Source of the DNA: an uncultured Methanolobus sp.
GTDB lineage: Archaea; Halobacteriota; Methanosarcinia; Methanosarcinales; Methanosarcinaceae
Reading direction: 5' to 3'
Assembly (NCBI RefSeq): GCF_963665675.1
Contig: NZ_OY762425.1
Location: 124,001-188,000 of the forward strand
DNA: 64,000 nt
Within the stretch, counting starts at the first letter, position 1. Every line of letters starts with the position of its first letter. Shown one piece after another: positions 39,127 to 47,487 of the stretch. The notes below the pieces were generated by a model. It searched no databases. It was given only the letters and a program-made list of their open reading frames with translations, and had not been told where the DNA came from. The translations under genes were made by a program, and so were the position numbers.

Positions 39127-39149
39127 GGGAATCCTTCCTTAATGTGATC

Positions 39150-40286
39150 TTAAAGAATTGTCAGGTTACCTGAAACCTGGCTTAATCTGGATGTCATGCC
39201 ATCGTCATCAGTTACCAGAAGATCGATGGTCACATTATGATCGTTATACGGATCAATTCCGGCAGGCCTTACAACCATACCCTGAAGATCGTAATTATAT
39301 AATGTTGTTGTCCCGTTACCAGAATCTTTCCGGATAGCCCACTTGTAACTGGTTATAAAACCATCAACATCCGTGGAATCCGAAGCATCTAATATCAAAT
39401 AACTATTGGGACTTTGAGTTCCATTACCGTTTTGCAGATATTCTACCTTGAACTGAACCTCTGCAAGTGGCATTGGCGGAGTGAAAGCTTCCCTGAAAAT
39501 GTTGATGTATGAAGTAATCAGTTCAACTCTTACAGGATCTCTTTCAGAAGGCAATATACCCGGATATGATATGAAATCCAGTGTATAGGTTATGTTGTAA
39601 TTTGATGTATTGGTAAGATTTCCGCCGGAACCAGTGCCAAGGAATGTGATCTTACGGGTATCATTGTCTATTGTAAGGTTACCACTTTCAATACAATTGG
39701 TCCCGTTTGCATAGCTGACATTAAAGATAAACGGGTAGTCACCATAAGCATCCCATGGATGTTTTTTGAGAGTATACACAAAATCCTTACTGTTGTTTGT
39801 CCATGAAGAAGTGCCAATGGATTCGGTTCCTTCAACAACTATATCCGAAAAATTAAGATGAACCGTTTTGCTTTTAGCAGCAGGAATCTCTAATCTGTGA
39901 TTTGCAGTATAAACTGCAGGGTAACTATTGTAAGTATCAAATTCACCGGAAGAATCATCATAGGCCCGGAAATGAAGGAAATATCCGTCATTTATCCTTA
40001 TTGCTGATATGTAGGAATCCTCAATATTCAGGTTGAGAATTTTAAGGTCAATAGATTCCCATGAAGAGCCATCTCCGTGAGGATCAATGGAAACTATTTT
40101 CAGATTTTCATTCTCAACTGATTTCTGATGACTTTCAAGATCCATTGCCTGCTTTTGAGTAGTGGATATCATGTAAGCAATACTGGATGCGGCAATTATG
40201 GTAACAAGTATCAGTAACAAAGTGCCAAAAACAACAGTTACACCGCGGTTATCGCTCAAAAATACTTTTATATCGTTGCCAGCCAT
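39150..40286 (-). CDS. type IV pilin-like surface protein with PKD-like domain
   Basis: 378 residues. A class III (prepilin) signal segment is seen: NDIKVFLSDNRG, likely cleaved after Gly, then a hydrophobic helix (VTVVFGTLLLILVTIIAASS). The rest is an extracellular beta-rich domain with many N-x-S/T sites and a C-terminal PKD-like domain (about 285-378: LDASDSTDVDGFITSYKWAI, LLVTDDDG). It should be assembled by a type IV pilus system, perhaps that at 46123-50327. No Shine-Dalgarno; TATA 25 bp upstream of the ATG suggests a leaderless mRNA. Confidence 0.75.
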   Translation of the reverse strand: MAGNDIKVFLSDNRGVTVVFGTLLLILVTIIAASSIAYMISTTQKQAMDLESHQKSVENENLKIVSIDPHGDGSSWESIDLKILNLNIEDSYISAIRINDGYFLHFRAYDDSSGEFDTYNSYPAVYTANHRLEIPAAKSKTVHLNFSDIVVEGTESIGTSSWTNNSKDFVYTLKKHPWDAYGDYPFIFNVSYANGTNCIESGNLTIDNDTRKITFLGTGSGGNLTNTSNYNITYTLDFISYPGILPSERDPVRVELITSYINIFREAFTPPMPLAEVQFKVEYLQNGNGTQSPNSYLILDASDSTDVDGFITSYKWAIRKDSGNGTTTLYNYDLQGMVVRPAGIDPYNDHNVTIDLLVTDDDGMTSRLSQVSGNLTIL

Positions 40287-40310
40287 CTTTGATGAAAAGT
40301 GTATTACCGA

Positions 40311-40320
40311 TTATATACTT
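40311..40320 (-). promoter_or_regulatory. TATA box of the pilin-like gene
   Basis: On the minus strand AAGTATATAA lies about 25 bp before the ATG at 40286, the right distance for transcription to begin at or next to the start codon. Confidence 0.45.
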
Positions 40321-40411
40321 TGTTTCCGTAATATATATAGAACTCCATATTCTATAGATTTGCATGATTTATTCCAAAACCATTTAAGTAATGATTACTT
40401 TTAGGGTTTTG

Positions 40412-41089
40412 ATGGTGCTGACTAGCTTTGGTTTAAAAAACGTACCTTCTAATGTGGTACTATTAGTAGAAGAAGACATAGGTGATGTAAAAAGTGTTTT
40501 CTTCCGCAGGATCAGCTCGGATGCCCTTAAATCCGGTAAAAAAGTCTTTTATATCTCTACCAGAAATTCAGAGAATGATGTAAGAGATGAAATGAGCAAA
40601 TTCGATTCCCTTGTCAAACCTGAGCTTTTCACAACCATAGGAAACTTTTCAGACCATGTCGCATTACTGGATATGTGTTATAAACGTCACAGGCTTTACA
40701 ACAGACTGCATGGAGAGAATAACGGATCATTATTGCACAATATAAATGAAGCCGATGTATGCATCATTGACATGTTCGCTGCGCTTTTTGTTCATGAGGA
40801 CACAGAAGTCATCTCCGAAACCATCGAAGCACTCATCAGCATCAGCAGGAAAGAGAATATCACGTTCCTGCTTTCAGCAGACATGGGGATACTTCCCGAA
40901 AGAGCCGAGAAGATAGTTCGCTCAATGGTTGACGGTGTTATCCAGTTCAGAACGGAATATATATCCGGTAAAATCAACAGATATATCAATATACCTAAAA
41001 TGAAAGGCAGCATCCCCCTGAATAAAATGATTGCATACAATGTGACCAGTCAGGGAATCACAATGGACATGAGGGAAAGAGTTGGATGA
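40412..41089 (+). CDS. KaiC/RecA-like protein with degenerate Walker A
   Basis: 225 residues with the RecA core seen in KaiC and archaellum FlaH. VLLVEEDIGDVKSVFFRRIS occupies the Walker A place, but the GxxGxGK[ST] loop is reduced to ExxGxVKS; only Lys and Ser remain. KKVFYISTRNSENDVRDEM and a Walker B-like ADVCIIDMF follow. ATP hydrolysis is doubtful; nucleotide binding or a structural role is likely. It is divergent from the pilin-like gene, 125 bp apart. Start 40412 is preferred over 40391, as AGGG lies just upstream. Confidence 0.65.
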   Translation: MVLTSFGLKNVPSNVVLLVEEDIGDVKSVFFRRISSDALKSGKKVFYISTRNSENDVRDEMSKFDSLVKPELFTTIGNFSDHVALLDMCYKRHRLYNRLHGENNGSLLHNINEADVCIIDMFAALFVHEDTEVISETIEALISISRKENITFLLSADMGILPERAEKIVRSMVDGVIQFRTEYISGKINRYINIPKMKGSIPLNKMIAYNVTSQGITMDMRERVG

Positions 41090-41161
41090 TTTGAATTTTC
41101 CAAAATGTAAGCGCTATGGTTTTAATAAAAATGATATAGTGGATGATCTTCAATGTTGAAC

Positions 41162-42349
41162 TTACTTTTTAGCTACTACCAATCGTATCAAAGATATGGG
41201 CAATCGCATTAAAGCCACCTGTATGTATTTTTTGTAGCTCATATCTCCTTGCCCTACTAAAACATATTTTTCAAATAAATATGGGTCTGCAGACATTACT
41301 TTTATTATATGTTCAACATTAGGATATACGAAATTTGAAAATTTGAGTGCCTTCCCCAAGTTATCATTTATTTCATTTTTGCATTTTTGATCATATTTAG
41401 CGAATAAGCTCTTACTAAAGTTGTTTTCTGATATTGCTTCTATAGCAATTTCTCCTGCAATAATCCCGCTTTTTATTGCAAAATATATACCTTCACCAGT
41501 GAATGAGTCAACAAAACCGGCTGCATCGCCAACTAACATTACTCTCTGTTTTGAATTATTCCTTTTAGGCCCGCCTAAAGGAATCATGTGTGCATATCTT
41601 TGTCCTATATATTGCTTGAATTCAACACCACTTTTTGTCTCAAGGGTGCTAATAAATTCATCAAAAACTGTTGATGGTTTTTTATTCAGGGGTTTCCATA
41701 AACCTATGCCAATAGACATGATATTTCCTTTTGGGAATATCCATCCATATCCCTTTTCTTTTAAAAAATAAGCCTCAATAAGTTTTTTATCAACAATTAG
41801 CTTGTCAATTATTTCAGGTGGCAATTCGACCTCAACTTCTATGCATATGCCGGAACCGCCTTTTTCCCATTTTTTACGAATACCTGTTTCTTTTGCAACA
41901 AAACTATTGACCCCATCAGCACCAATCAGTATTTTACCAGTATACTCTTCCCTGGAGGTTTTAACCAGAACTGAGTCCTCATTAACTAAAACAGATTCAA
42001 CTTTCTTTTCAGTTAAAACTTCAACTCCGGATTTTTCAGCCTTTTTCAGCAATAAATAATCCAGGTCTTTTCTAAATGTTAGTACCGAAGTTATATCTTC
42101 AGTTTTTCCGATAACAGAGGCTAAAGATGGTGAAAAAGCCACGGCTCCATATGATTCATATTTTTCATCTAATTCATTTAAAGGTCCAATTAATTCCAGG
42201 GCCTTCTTCGAAACTGCTCCGCCACATGCTTTATAACGTGGTACTTCTTCTTTTTCAAGAAGTAAAACTTTTAAACCCTTTTCAGCACATGTTTTTGCAG
42301 CCAGGGACCCGGATGGTCCGCCACCAACAACAATAACATCGTATATCAT
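41162..42349 (-). CDS. geranylgeranyl reductase family FAD-dependent oxidoreductase
   Basis: 395 residues. The FAD site starts at once: YDVIVVGGGPSGSLAAKTCAEKG, followed by LEKEEVPRYKACGGAVS with the conserved Cys, LIGADGVNSFVAKETG, and the second dinucleotide motif VMLVGDAAGFVDSFTGEGIYFAIKSG. Members reduce geranylgeranyl chains of archaeal lipids or related isoprenoids. Start at ATG 42349 is chosen because the fold begins there; an in-frame upstream Met at 42385 adds 12 odd residues. The gene is more A+T-rich than most here (many AAA, ATA, TTT codons), so it may be a later arrival. Confidence 0.85.
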   Translation of the reverse strand: MIYDVIVVGGGPSGSLAAKTCAEKGLKVLLLEKEEVPRYKACGGAVSKKALELIGPLNELDEKYESYGAVAFSPSLASVIGKTEDITSVLTFRKDLDYLLLKKAEKSGVEVLTEKKVESVLVNEDSVLVKTSREEYTGKILIGADGVNSFVAKETGIRKKWEKGGSGICIEVEVELPPEIIDKLIVDKKLIEAYFLKEKGYGWIFPKGNIMSIGIGLWKPLNKKPSTVFDEFISTLETKSGVEFKQYIGQRYAHMIPLGGPKRNNSKQRVMLVGDAAGFVDSFTGEGIYFAIKSGIIAGEIAIEAISENNFSKSLFAKYDQKCKNEINDNLGKALKFSNFVYPNVEHIIKVMSADPYLFEKYVLVGQGDMSYKKYIQVALMRLPISLIRLVVAKK

Positions 42350-42895
42350 ATGTAAGCATCCATTTCCAGAATTTTTGAAGAACAACCATTTTTTACTCTT
42401 TATTCATTTCGAATGACTTGTACCATATCATATCTGAAAATGTATATATAGTTTAATCTTCTGTTTAAGCAAAGAGTTTAAGAATAGGAGAACTTTACAA
42501 GTTTTTTAGATATAGTCGGTTTTTAACTCTGAAAGCTTTATTGATAATTTTATGGCATTTTGTCCTATTGAAATCATCATCTATAGATCTAAAGTGACAA
42601 ATTTATCCAATAACTGGCATTTCTGGTAGAAATAATTTTTGGAAATGCAAGCATTATTTTCAGTGCTTTGACAATCAGGCATGTCCACAGTAACCGTAAA
42701 AAAGTGTAACTACAAGTTATGACTAAAAAAACAGATCTGGTTAACAATGCCGGTATTATGACACTAAAATATTCAATCCGCCTTCTGCGAACTCAATAAT
42801 ATTTCTGATATCACATGATGAAAAATCAGAAAAAAAGAATGAAGATCACAAATGAGATCCTCAAAAAAATGTTCTAATAGTTATTAACAGTAAAT
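42350..42895. other. intergenic region without recognised gene
   Basis: 546 bp of A+T-rich DNA. On the minus strand ACTATATATACATTTTC near 42435-42455 is a plausible promoter for the reductase gene. Nothing else is recognisable. Confidence 0.4.
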
Positions 42896-43108
42896 TTAAG
42901 CTAATTCGCCAAATGCGAACTTGCTCAGTACTTTAGTAACTTTAATTGTAACTTCATCGCCGACCTTTGTTTCTGGCACAAAGACAACAAATCCGCTTAC
43001 TCTTGCGATTCCGTCGCCTTCTCTTGCGATATCTTCAATAGTTACATCATAGCTTTCTCCAGCTTCTACCGGAGCATTTGACTGCATGTTATTAAACAAA
43101 TATTTCAC
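42896..43108 (-). CDS. TRAM-domain RNA-binding protein
   Basis: Up to 70 residues: a stand-alone TRAM domain, GESYDVTIEDIAREGDGIARVSGFVVFVP then VGDEVTIKVTKVLSKFAFGEL. In methanogens such proteins act as cold-responsive RNA chaperones, analogous to bacterial CspA; Methanolobus examples are described. The start is unclear: GTG at 43108, with AAGGA nearly touching it, or ATG seven codons later (43087). A TATA-like ATATATAG on the minus strand near 43255-43262 implies a 5' leader of roughly 120 nt or more. Confidence 0.85.
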   Translation of the reverse strand: MKYLFNNMQSNAPVEAGESYDVTIEDIAREGDGIARVSGFVVFVPETKVGDEVTIKVTKVLSKFAFGELA

Positions 43109-43586
43109 GTCCTTTAAGTATTAGCTTAAAAAGAATACAACCATTTGGTTAAAGATACGAAAAAACAGTAAATACGTTTAAGGTAATACCATCTAAACTT
43201 ATAATTATCAAAGTAGTTTAAGCCTCTAAAAGCACTTGTACTAAGGTCGGATACTATATATGTCTGTTTGTACCCATGCAAAGTAAGTATGCGCGCATAA
43301 GTATTCTGAAAGGAGGGTAATTCAGCCAGTCTTACCACGATTTTCTGCACTCCTGGCATTTAACATACACTTTCCAGAAGGCTGCACTATCATTGCAGCC
43401 CATATTCATGCACATACCAGGCAAACGTTCAAGGTGGTAATTGACTATCATTGCACTTATTTTATTTTACATTATTGTTCAATTGGTGAACAAATATTAT
43501 CGCAATATCGCATTCTGTGCAAAAAAGTCTTGTTTAGGAAAACTATAATTATTATTGGTTACATAATCATTTTTGGGGAGTCATGT
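43109..43586. other. leader/intergenic region with a strong hairpin
   Basis: Contains GGCTGCA (43380-43386) with TGCAGCC (43394-43400), a 7-bp stem, inside an outer CCTGG (43352-43356) and CCAGG (43417-43421). It lies between the TRAM gene and the small gene at 43587, near the divergent promoters. A frame at 43126-43359 on the minus strand has no family resemblance and is not called. Confidence 0.35.
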
Positions 43587-43853
43587 ATGACAGCATCGAA
43601 CTATGTTCAATTGATAAAAGATGAAATGTTGAATGAAATGTCAATAAACATTAATGAGTTGTGTGGTAAATTTTCTGTAATTAAAGGACAAGACATACTT
43701 GTGGAAAATGTGAAAATTGAAACAAGTCGTGTTGTAGATATGTATAAACATCCGATGTACAATGTTTATATGAACCATCGATTAAAATATAAGGATATCT
43801 CACTATTTGATGCAGTTTATCATGTGAGCGTCCACTTTGAGAATAGAAAATAA
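43587..43853 (+). CDS. hypothetical protein (88 aa)
   Basis: 88 residues, not recognised. It has an N-terminal helix (SNYVQLIKDEMLNEM), a possible beta region (GKFSVIKGQDILVENVKIETSRV) and HxxxxYNVYMNHRLKYKD. No membrane segment. ATG 43587 is preceded by GGGGAG (6 nt), supporting translation; the longer upstream frame has no start signal. The gene is A+T-rich. The following gap 43854-44188 is plain A+T-rich DNA. Confidence 0.5.
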   Translation: MTASNYVQLIKDEMLNEMSININELCGKFSVIKGQDILVENVKIETSRVVDMYKHPMYNVYMNHRLKYKDISLFDAVYHVSVHFENRK

Positions 43854-44188
43854 ATTTGAAGCTATCGTTTTGATATAAGAGTTCAAATGTGACTATTGTT
43901 GTGTTTATTTTTAATCTTAAAATTACATAACAACAAAAATTCACAGATTTTACCCTCAACAAAAACCTATTTTTTACCTATATACCGATAATTAGGGAAA
44001 TACCTTATTTTGCTTTAATAAAATGGTTATTAACCAATATTTTTACTATTGCTCTTTTTATATTAGTTCAATTCTCTATAAAACAGATTAAATTCAGTAA
44101 TTCTAAGCAAAACCGTTATATCCCTTATTTTTCTTTACATACATAGTTTAAAATCTCCTAAAACGGTGAAAAAGGATGAAAAACGTCT

Positions 44189-44773
44189 ATGGAAATTAGC
44201 GTCGCTGTTAAAAAGGCGATTCGTTATAACGTGGTTCAGAGCATCCTGAAACATTACCAATGCCCCGATACATGTGGAGCACATTGTTGCAGTAAAGGGC
44301 AGATACATTTTTTTGAAGATGAAGTTAAAGTCCTGACAATTCTGGACCAGGAAAAAGCTGGAAGGATTACAAATAAAGGTTTATCTGCAGGTCTTTTCCA
44401 GATGAATTCACCCTGTTCTTTTCTCAATGCAAACGGCAGATGCGGAGTGTATGATAACAGGCCTACGGTTTGTGGAATGTATCCTTTCAAAGTGAATACA
44501 TCAGGCAACTCTGTTGGATTACAGCCATGTCCAATTGGATTTTTAATAATCCGGGACTTTGCTGAATGGATAGTTGAATCCTTTTCAAGATCAAGCGTTT
44601 CAGATGATGAAAAGGCCAGGATCAAAGAAGAATGGGAAAAAAACATAGCTTCATATGAGGCAGAACTTGTTGACTTTCATTCCAGAACTGTCCTGAAAGA
44701 AATGCAGATACCCTTTGATGAGCTTGAGATGCTTTCAATGTTCCTGTCTTCAAAAAATGCTAAGAACAGCTAA
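44189..44773 (+). CDS. YkgJ-family cysteine cluster protein
   Basis: 194 residues of the YkgJ/CxxCxxxCC type, thought to bind zinc or an iron-sulfur cluster. Cysteines: CPDTCGAHCC (about 25-34), CSFLNANGRCGVYDNRPTVCGMYPF (about 76-100) and a later CPIG. The function is not established for the family. The C-terminal third is a helix-rich extension (DDEKARIKEEWEKNIASYEAELV). A MITE was inserted about 24 bp after its stop codon. Confidence 0.8.
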   Translation: MEISVAVKKAIRYNVVQSILKHYQCPDTCGAHCCSKGQIHFFEDEVKVLTILDQEKAGRITNKGLSAGLFQMNSPCSFLNANGRCGVYDNRPTVCGMYPFKVNTSGNSVGLQPCPIGFLIIRDFAEWIVESFSRSSVSDDEKARIKEEWEKNIASYEAELVDFHSRTVLKEMQIPFDELEMLSMFLSSKNAKNS

Positions 44774-44796
44774 TACTTTTATGTGAAAGTTTTTTC

Positions 44797-44990
44797 GCAA
44801 CTATTCAGCCTGGTAGAATCACTATCGATAACCATTATGATAAAAAGTTGATACGTGAATTTTGAGTGATGCGTTTATTTTGACTGTGCCTAATACTTGC
44901 TTTTTTTGTTGTAACTTAATTTAGGACTAAATACCTGGGATTAAATCGAATCACCCTCAACCGGCTGATATGAGTAGGCTGAATAGTTAC
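44797..44990. mobile_element. 194-bp MITE with IS66-like ends
   Basis: Ends GCAACTATTCAGCC (44797-44810) and GGCTGAATAGTTAC (44977-44990) match the 14-bp terminal repeats of the IS66 element at 25442-27042, with one mismatch at the left. It is flanked by a perfect 8-bp duplication GTTTTTTC (44789-44796 and 44991-44998). It contains no gene. The sequence just inside the right end (ATGAGTA before GGCTGAAT) also resembles the IS66 element (ATGAGATA). It is therefore a non-autonomous element probably moved by the IS66 transposase. Confidence 0.88.
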
Positions 44991-45103
44991 GTTTTTTCTT
45001 CTCAACAGGCTCCTGGCAAGTTTGACCCGGACAAAAATAATTTAATCTATCATATTGCAAACTTTGCTTAAACACAAGCTATTAATCACTCAGGATAGAG
45101 TTC

Positions 45104-46000
45104 ATGACAGATATGTCTCAGGCCCATAAGGTAAAAATAATCTATTTTTCTGGAACTGGAAGCACAGCTCTGGCGGCTGAAGAATTTGAGAGGGAACTTA
45201 TCAGTCGCAAAGTTCCTGTTGTCATATCAGAAATAAGAGCAGGAAATTTCCCATCAATAAATGATGAAGGACTCCTGATACTGCTGTTTCCGGTCCACGC
45301 CTTTAATGCGCCTGAAATAGTATATGAATGGATAGAAAGTATAACAGTTCGCAATCCCCTTTCCACTGCTGTGATATCCGTCTCAGCCGGTGGAAACAGA
45401 AAGCCAAACATGGCATGTCGTTTAAGTTCCATTAAGCGGCTGGAAAAGAAAAACTGCCGTGTCTTTTATGAAGAAATGCTTGTGATGCCTTCCAACTGGG
45501 TGAAGAAAACACCTGAAGGACTTGCCATCAGACTGCTGGAAATTCTGCCTTTAAAAGTTAAAGACATTGTCGATGAGATGTTGTCAGAAAAAAAGCACAG
45601 GACAAAACCCCCACAGTTTGACCGCATCCTTTCCAGGATAGGAGAACTGGAGAAAAAAGGTGCTAAAAGATTTGGAAAGAAGATACTGGTAAGTGATAAC
45701 TGCAACGGGTGCGGCTGGTGTGAAAAGAACTGCCCTGCAAACAACATTAGTATAACGGACGGAAGGCCAGCATTCAATGGCACATGCCTGCTTTGCCTTA
45801 AATGCTTCTATGGTTGTCCTAACAAAGCTCTTGAACCTGGGAAATTCAAATTTTTTATAATAAAGGATGGTTATGATCTGAAAGCATTAAAAGGAAGGAT
45901 GAAAGGAGTCAAGCCTGAACCTGTCGAGGAGCTGGCAAAAGGTTATTTGTGGAGAGGAGTACGTAATTATCTTCTTGAAGGGAATAAAGGCAAATACTAA
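45104..46000 (+). CDS. EFR1-family flavodoxin-ferredoxin fusion
   Basis: 298 residues. An N-terminal flavodoxin-like domain has the FMN phosphate loop YFSGTGSTALAAEEF (about 14-28), and a C-terminal double [4Fe-4S] ferredoxin has CNGCGWCEKNCP and CLLCLKCFYGCP (about 202-245). Such EFR1 proteins are expected to move electrons between flavin and iron-sulfur partners in the cytoplasm of anaerobes; specific partners are unknown. It is monocistronic. Confidence 0.85.
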   Translation: MTDMSQAHKVKIIYFSGTGSTALAAEEFERELISRKVPVVISEIRAGNFPSINDEGLLILLFPVHAFNAPEIVYEWIESITVRNPLSTAVISVSAGGNRKPNMACRLSSIKRLEKKNCRVFYEEMLVMPSNWVKKTPEGLAIRLLEILPLKVKDIVDEMLSEKKHRTKPPQFDRILSRIGELEKKGAKRFGKKILVSDNCNGCGWCEKNCPANNISITDGRPAFNGTCLLCLKCFYGCPNKALEPGKFKFFIIKDGYDLKALKGRMKGVKPEPVEELAKGYLWRGVRNYLLEGNKGKY

Positions 46001-46122
46001 TTCCTTTTCATGCAATACAGAAATTCTGCGCTATTCTATTCCTCCTGATGAAGAATACAAATAGAGGAAATAATACTCAATTTAACATCATATTCTGTTT
46101 TAGTCGCAAAAAAGAGGAGATA

Positions 46123-47487
46123 TCAGTCATCACCTCCTCCGTTCACAATTATAGTCGCGGTACCTTGCGATTCACCTGCCGTTGCAGTTACTACGTAAGT
46201 GCCAGCGCCAGACCCAGGTACCGGAGTCACAGATACCGTTCCATCGTCTTCAGTCATTGAACTGGTAATAACGCCCGTGGGGGTTATCGTCATTTTGACA
46301 AAAGCATTTGCAGCCGGGTTTCCATCCATATCCGTCACATTAAATATGATTGGTTGCTGCAACGGAATGCCCCCCATAACCTCCTGTGCATCACCGGAGG
46401 CAACGGTAATCATGTATGAAGTCCCCACACCTGCCGGCAGCAATAATGTAACACAGGCAACATAACTCAAGGCAATCAGTATAGCTGAATGCTTGAACCC
46501 ATGTTTGATCTCACCTTCAGTGATCTGTCCTATGATAAGGCCACCAAAGAGCGCATTGAGTATAATCATATGAAAGAAACCCCTCTCAAAATCAATGTCT
46601 GAAAGACCAGCACCGCCAAGCATTTCCATACCAACACCTTGAATCAGGGGCAGAAGGGAGGTCGACAGAATATATGTCAGCATTACAATAATACCCTGGG
46701 CAAGATAAAAAATGACAATATATTGCTTTAGATTATCTTCCTTCTCTTTCTGTATGGATATCACAGATCTCATATCTTCTGATGTGCGGAACAGCAGGTC
46801 AGCTACATTACCGCCGGTATAGGCAGCCTGGACAACCACATCTATATATCTGGAAACAAGACGGCTACCCATGGACCCGGACATTTTGTGCATAGATTCA
46901 TCAAAGGAGTTTCCAAGTACCATTGAAGATGCAGCATCCTGTGCATGACTGCTAATAGCGCCAAGATTGGTTTTTGAAAGATTGATAAATCCTTTTACAG
47001 GATCAATGCCACCGCGCATGAGTTCTGAAAGCTTGTACAGGAACTCACTGAAAGCAATTTCTCTTTTTTGCAATTTACGCTTTTCGAGGAATGAGTCTAT
47101 AGAATAAGGAATTATGGCCACAAGCATAGCAAATACCATAATATGGTCCAGGTCATCTTTTGACTTTTCTTCCTGAGCCTCCGGCTCTACCTCCTCTTCC
47201 TCTGTAGCTACAACTTCTCCTCTTTCTGCGGCTTCAGCAGCTTCCATTTCAGCCACAAGTTGTTCGTAGGCCGCCTGTTTTGCAGCAGCTTCATCACTTA
47301 CAGCAGCACCTCCTGCTGCAGCTTCATCTGTAACAAAAGAATGTCCGGTCAATATTGCCATGACCAGAATCATGAAAGCAATAAAAACAGGAATTCCAAA
47401 AGTAAGATATTCCCGTTTGATATCGTAGCGTATGGTCAGGATCTGGATGTAACGCTCCGCAGTCAGACGATATTTTTCAATATTCAT
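46123..47487 (-). CDS. TadC/FlaJ-like pilus assembly membrane protein with C-terminal Ig-like domain
   Basis: 454 residues. After one membrane helix (about 30-50) comes an acidic, Ala/Glu-rich extracytoplasmic stretch (about 55-110), then a T2SF domain (about 130-240: FSEFLYKLSELMRGGIDPVKGF, AAYTGGNVADLLFRTSEDM) and further helices (about 245-365). The last ~80 residues form an Ig-like/Big-1 domain (IIFNVTDMDGNPAANAFVKMTITPTG), expected outside the cell. The ATG overlaps the previous stop as ATGA, with AGGAG 6 nt upstream. With the two preceding genes it forms the inner-membrane platform and ATPase of a type IV pilus. The surface domain on a platform protein is unusual. Confidence 0.8.
   Translation of the reverse strand: MNIEKYRLTAERYIQILTIRYDIKREYLTFGIPVFIAFMILVMAILTGHSFVTDEAAAGGAAVSDEAAAKQAAYEQLVAEMEAAEAAERGEVVATEEEEVEPEAQEEKSKDDLDHIMVFAMLVAIIPYSIDSFLEKRKLQKREIAFSEFLYKLSELMRGGIDPVKGFINLSKTNLGAISSHAQDAASSMVLGNSFDESMHKMSGSMGSRLVSRYIDVVVQAAYTGGNVADLLFRTSEDMRSVISIQKEKEDNLKQYIVIFYLAQGIIVMLTYILSTSLLPLIQGVGMEMLGGAGLSDIDFERGFFHMIILNALFGGLIIGQITEGEIKHGFKHSAILIALSYVACVTLLLPAGVGTSYMITVASGDAQEVMGGIPLQQPIIFNVTDMDGNPAANAFVKMTITPTGVITSSMTEDDGTVSVTPVPGSGAGTYVVTATAGESQGTATIIVNGGGDD

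Noticed and set aside
43126..43359. 77-codon frame upstream of the TRAM gene
   Set aside because: No family resemblance, no ribosome site, and it covers the likely promoter and leader of the TRAM gene.
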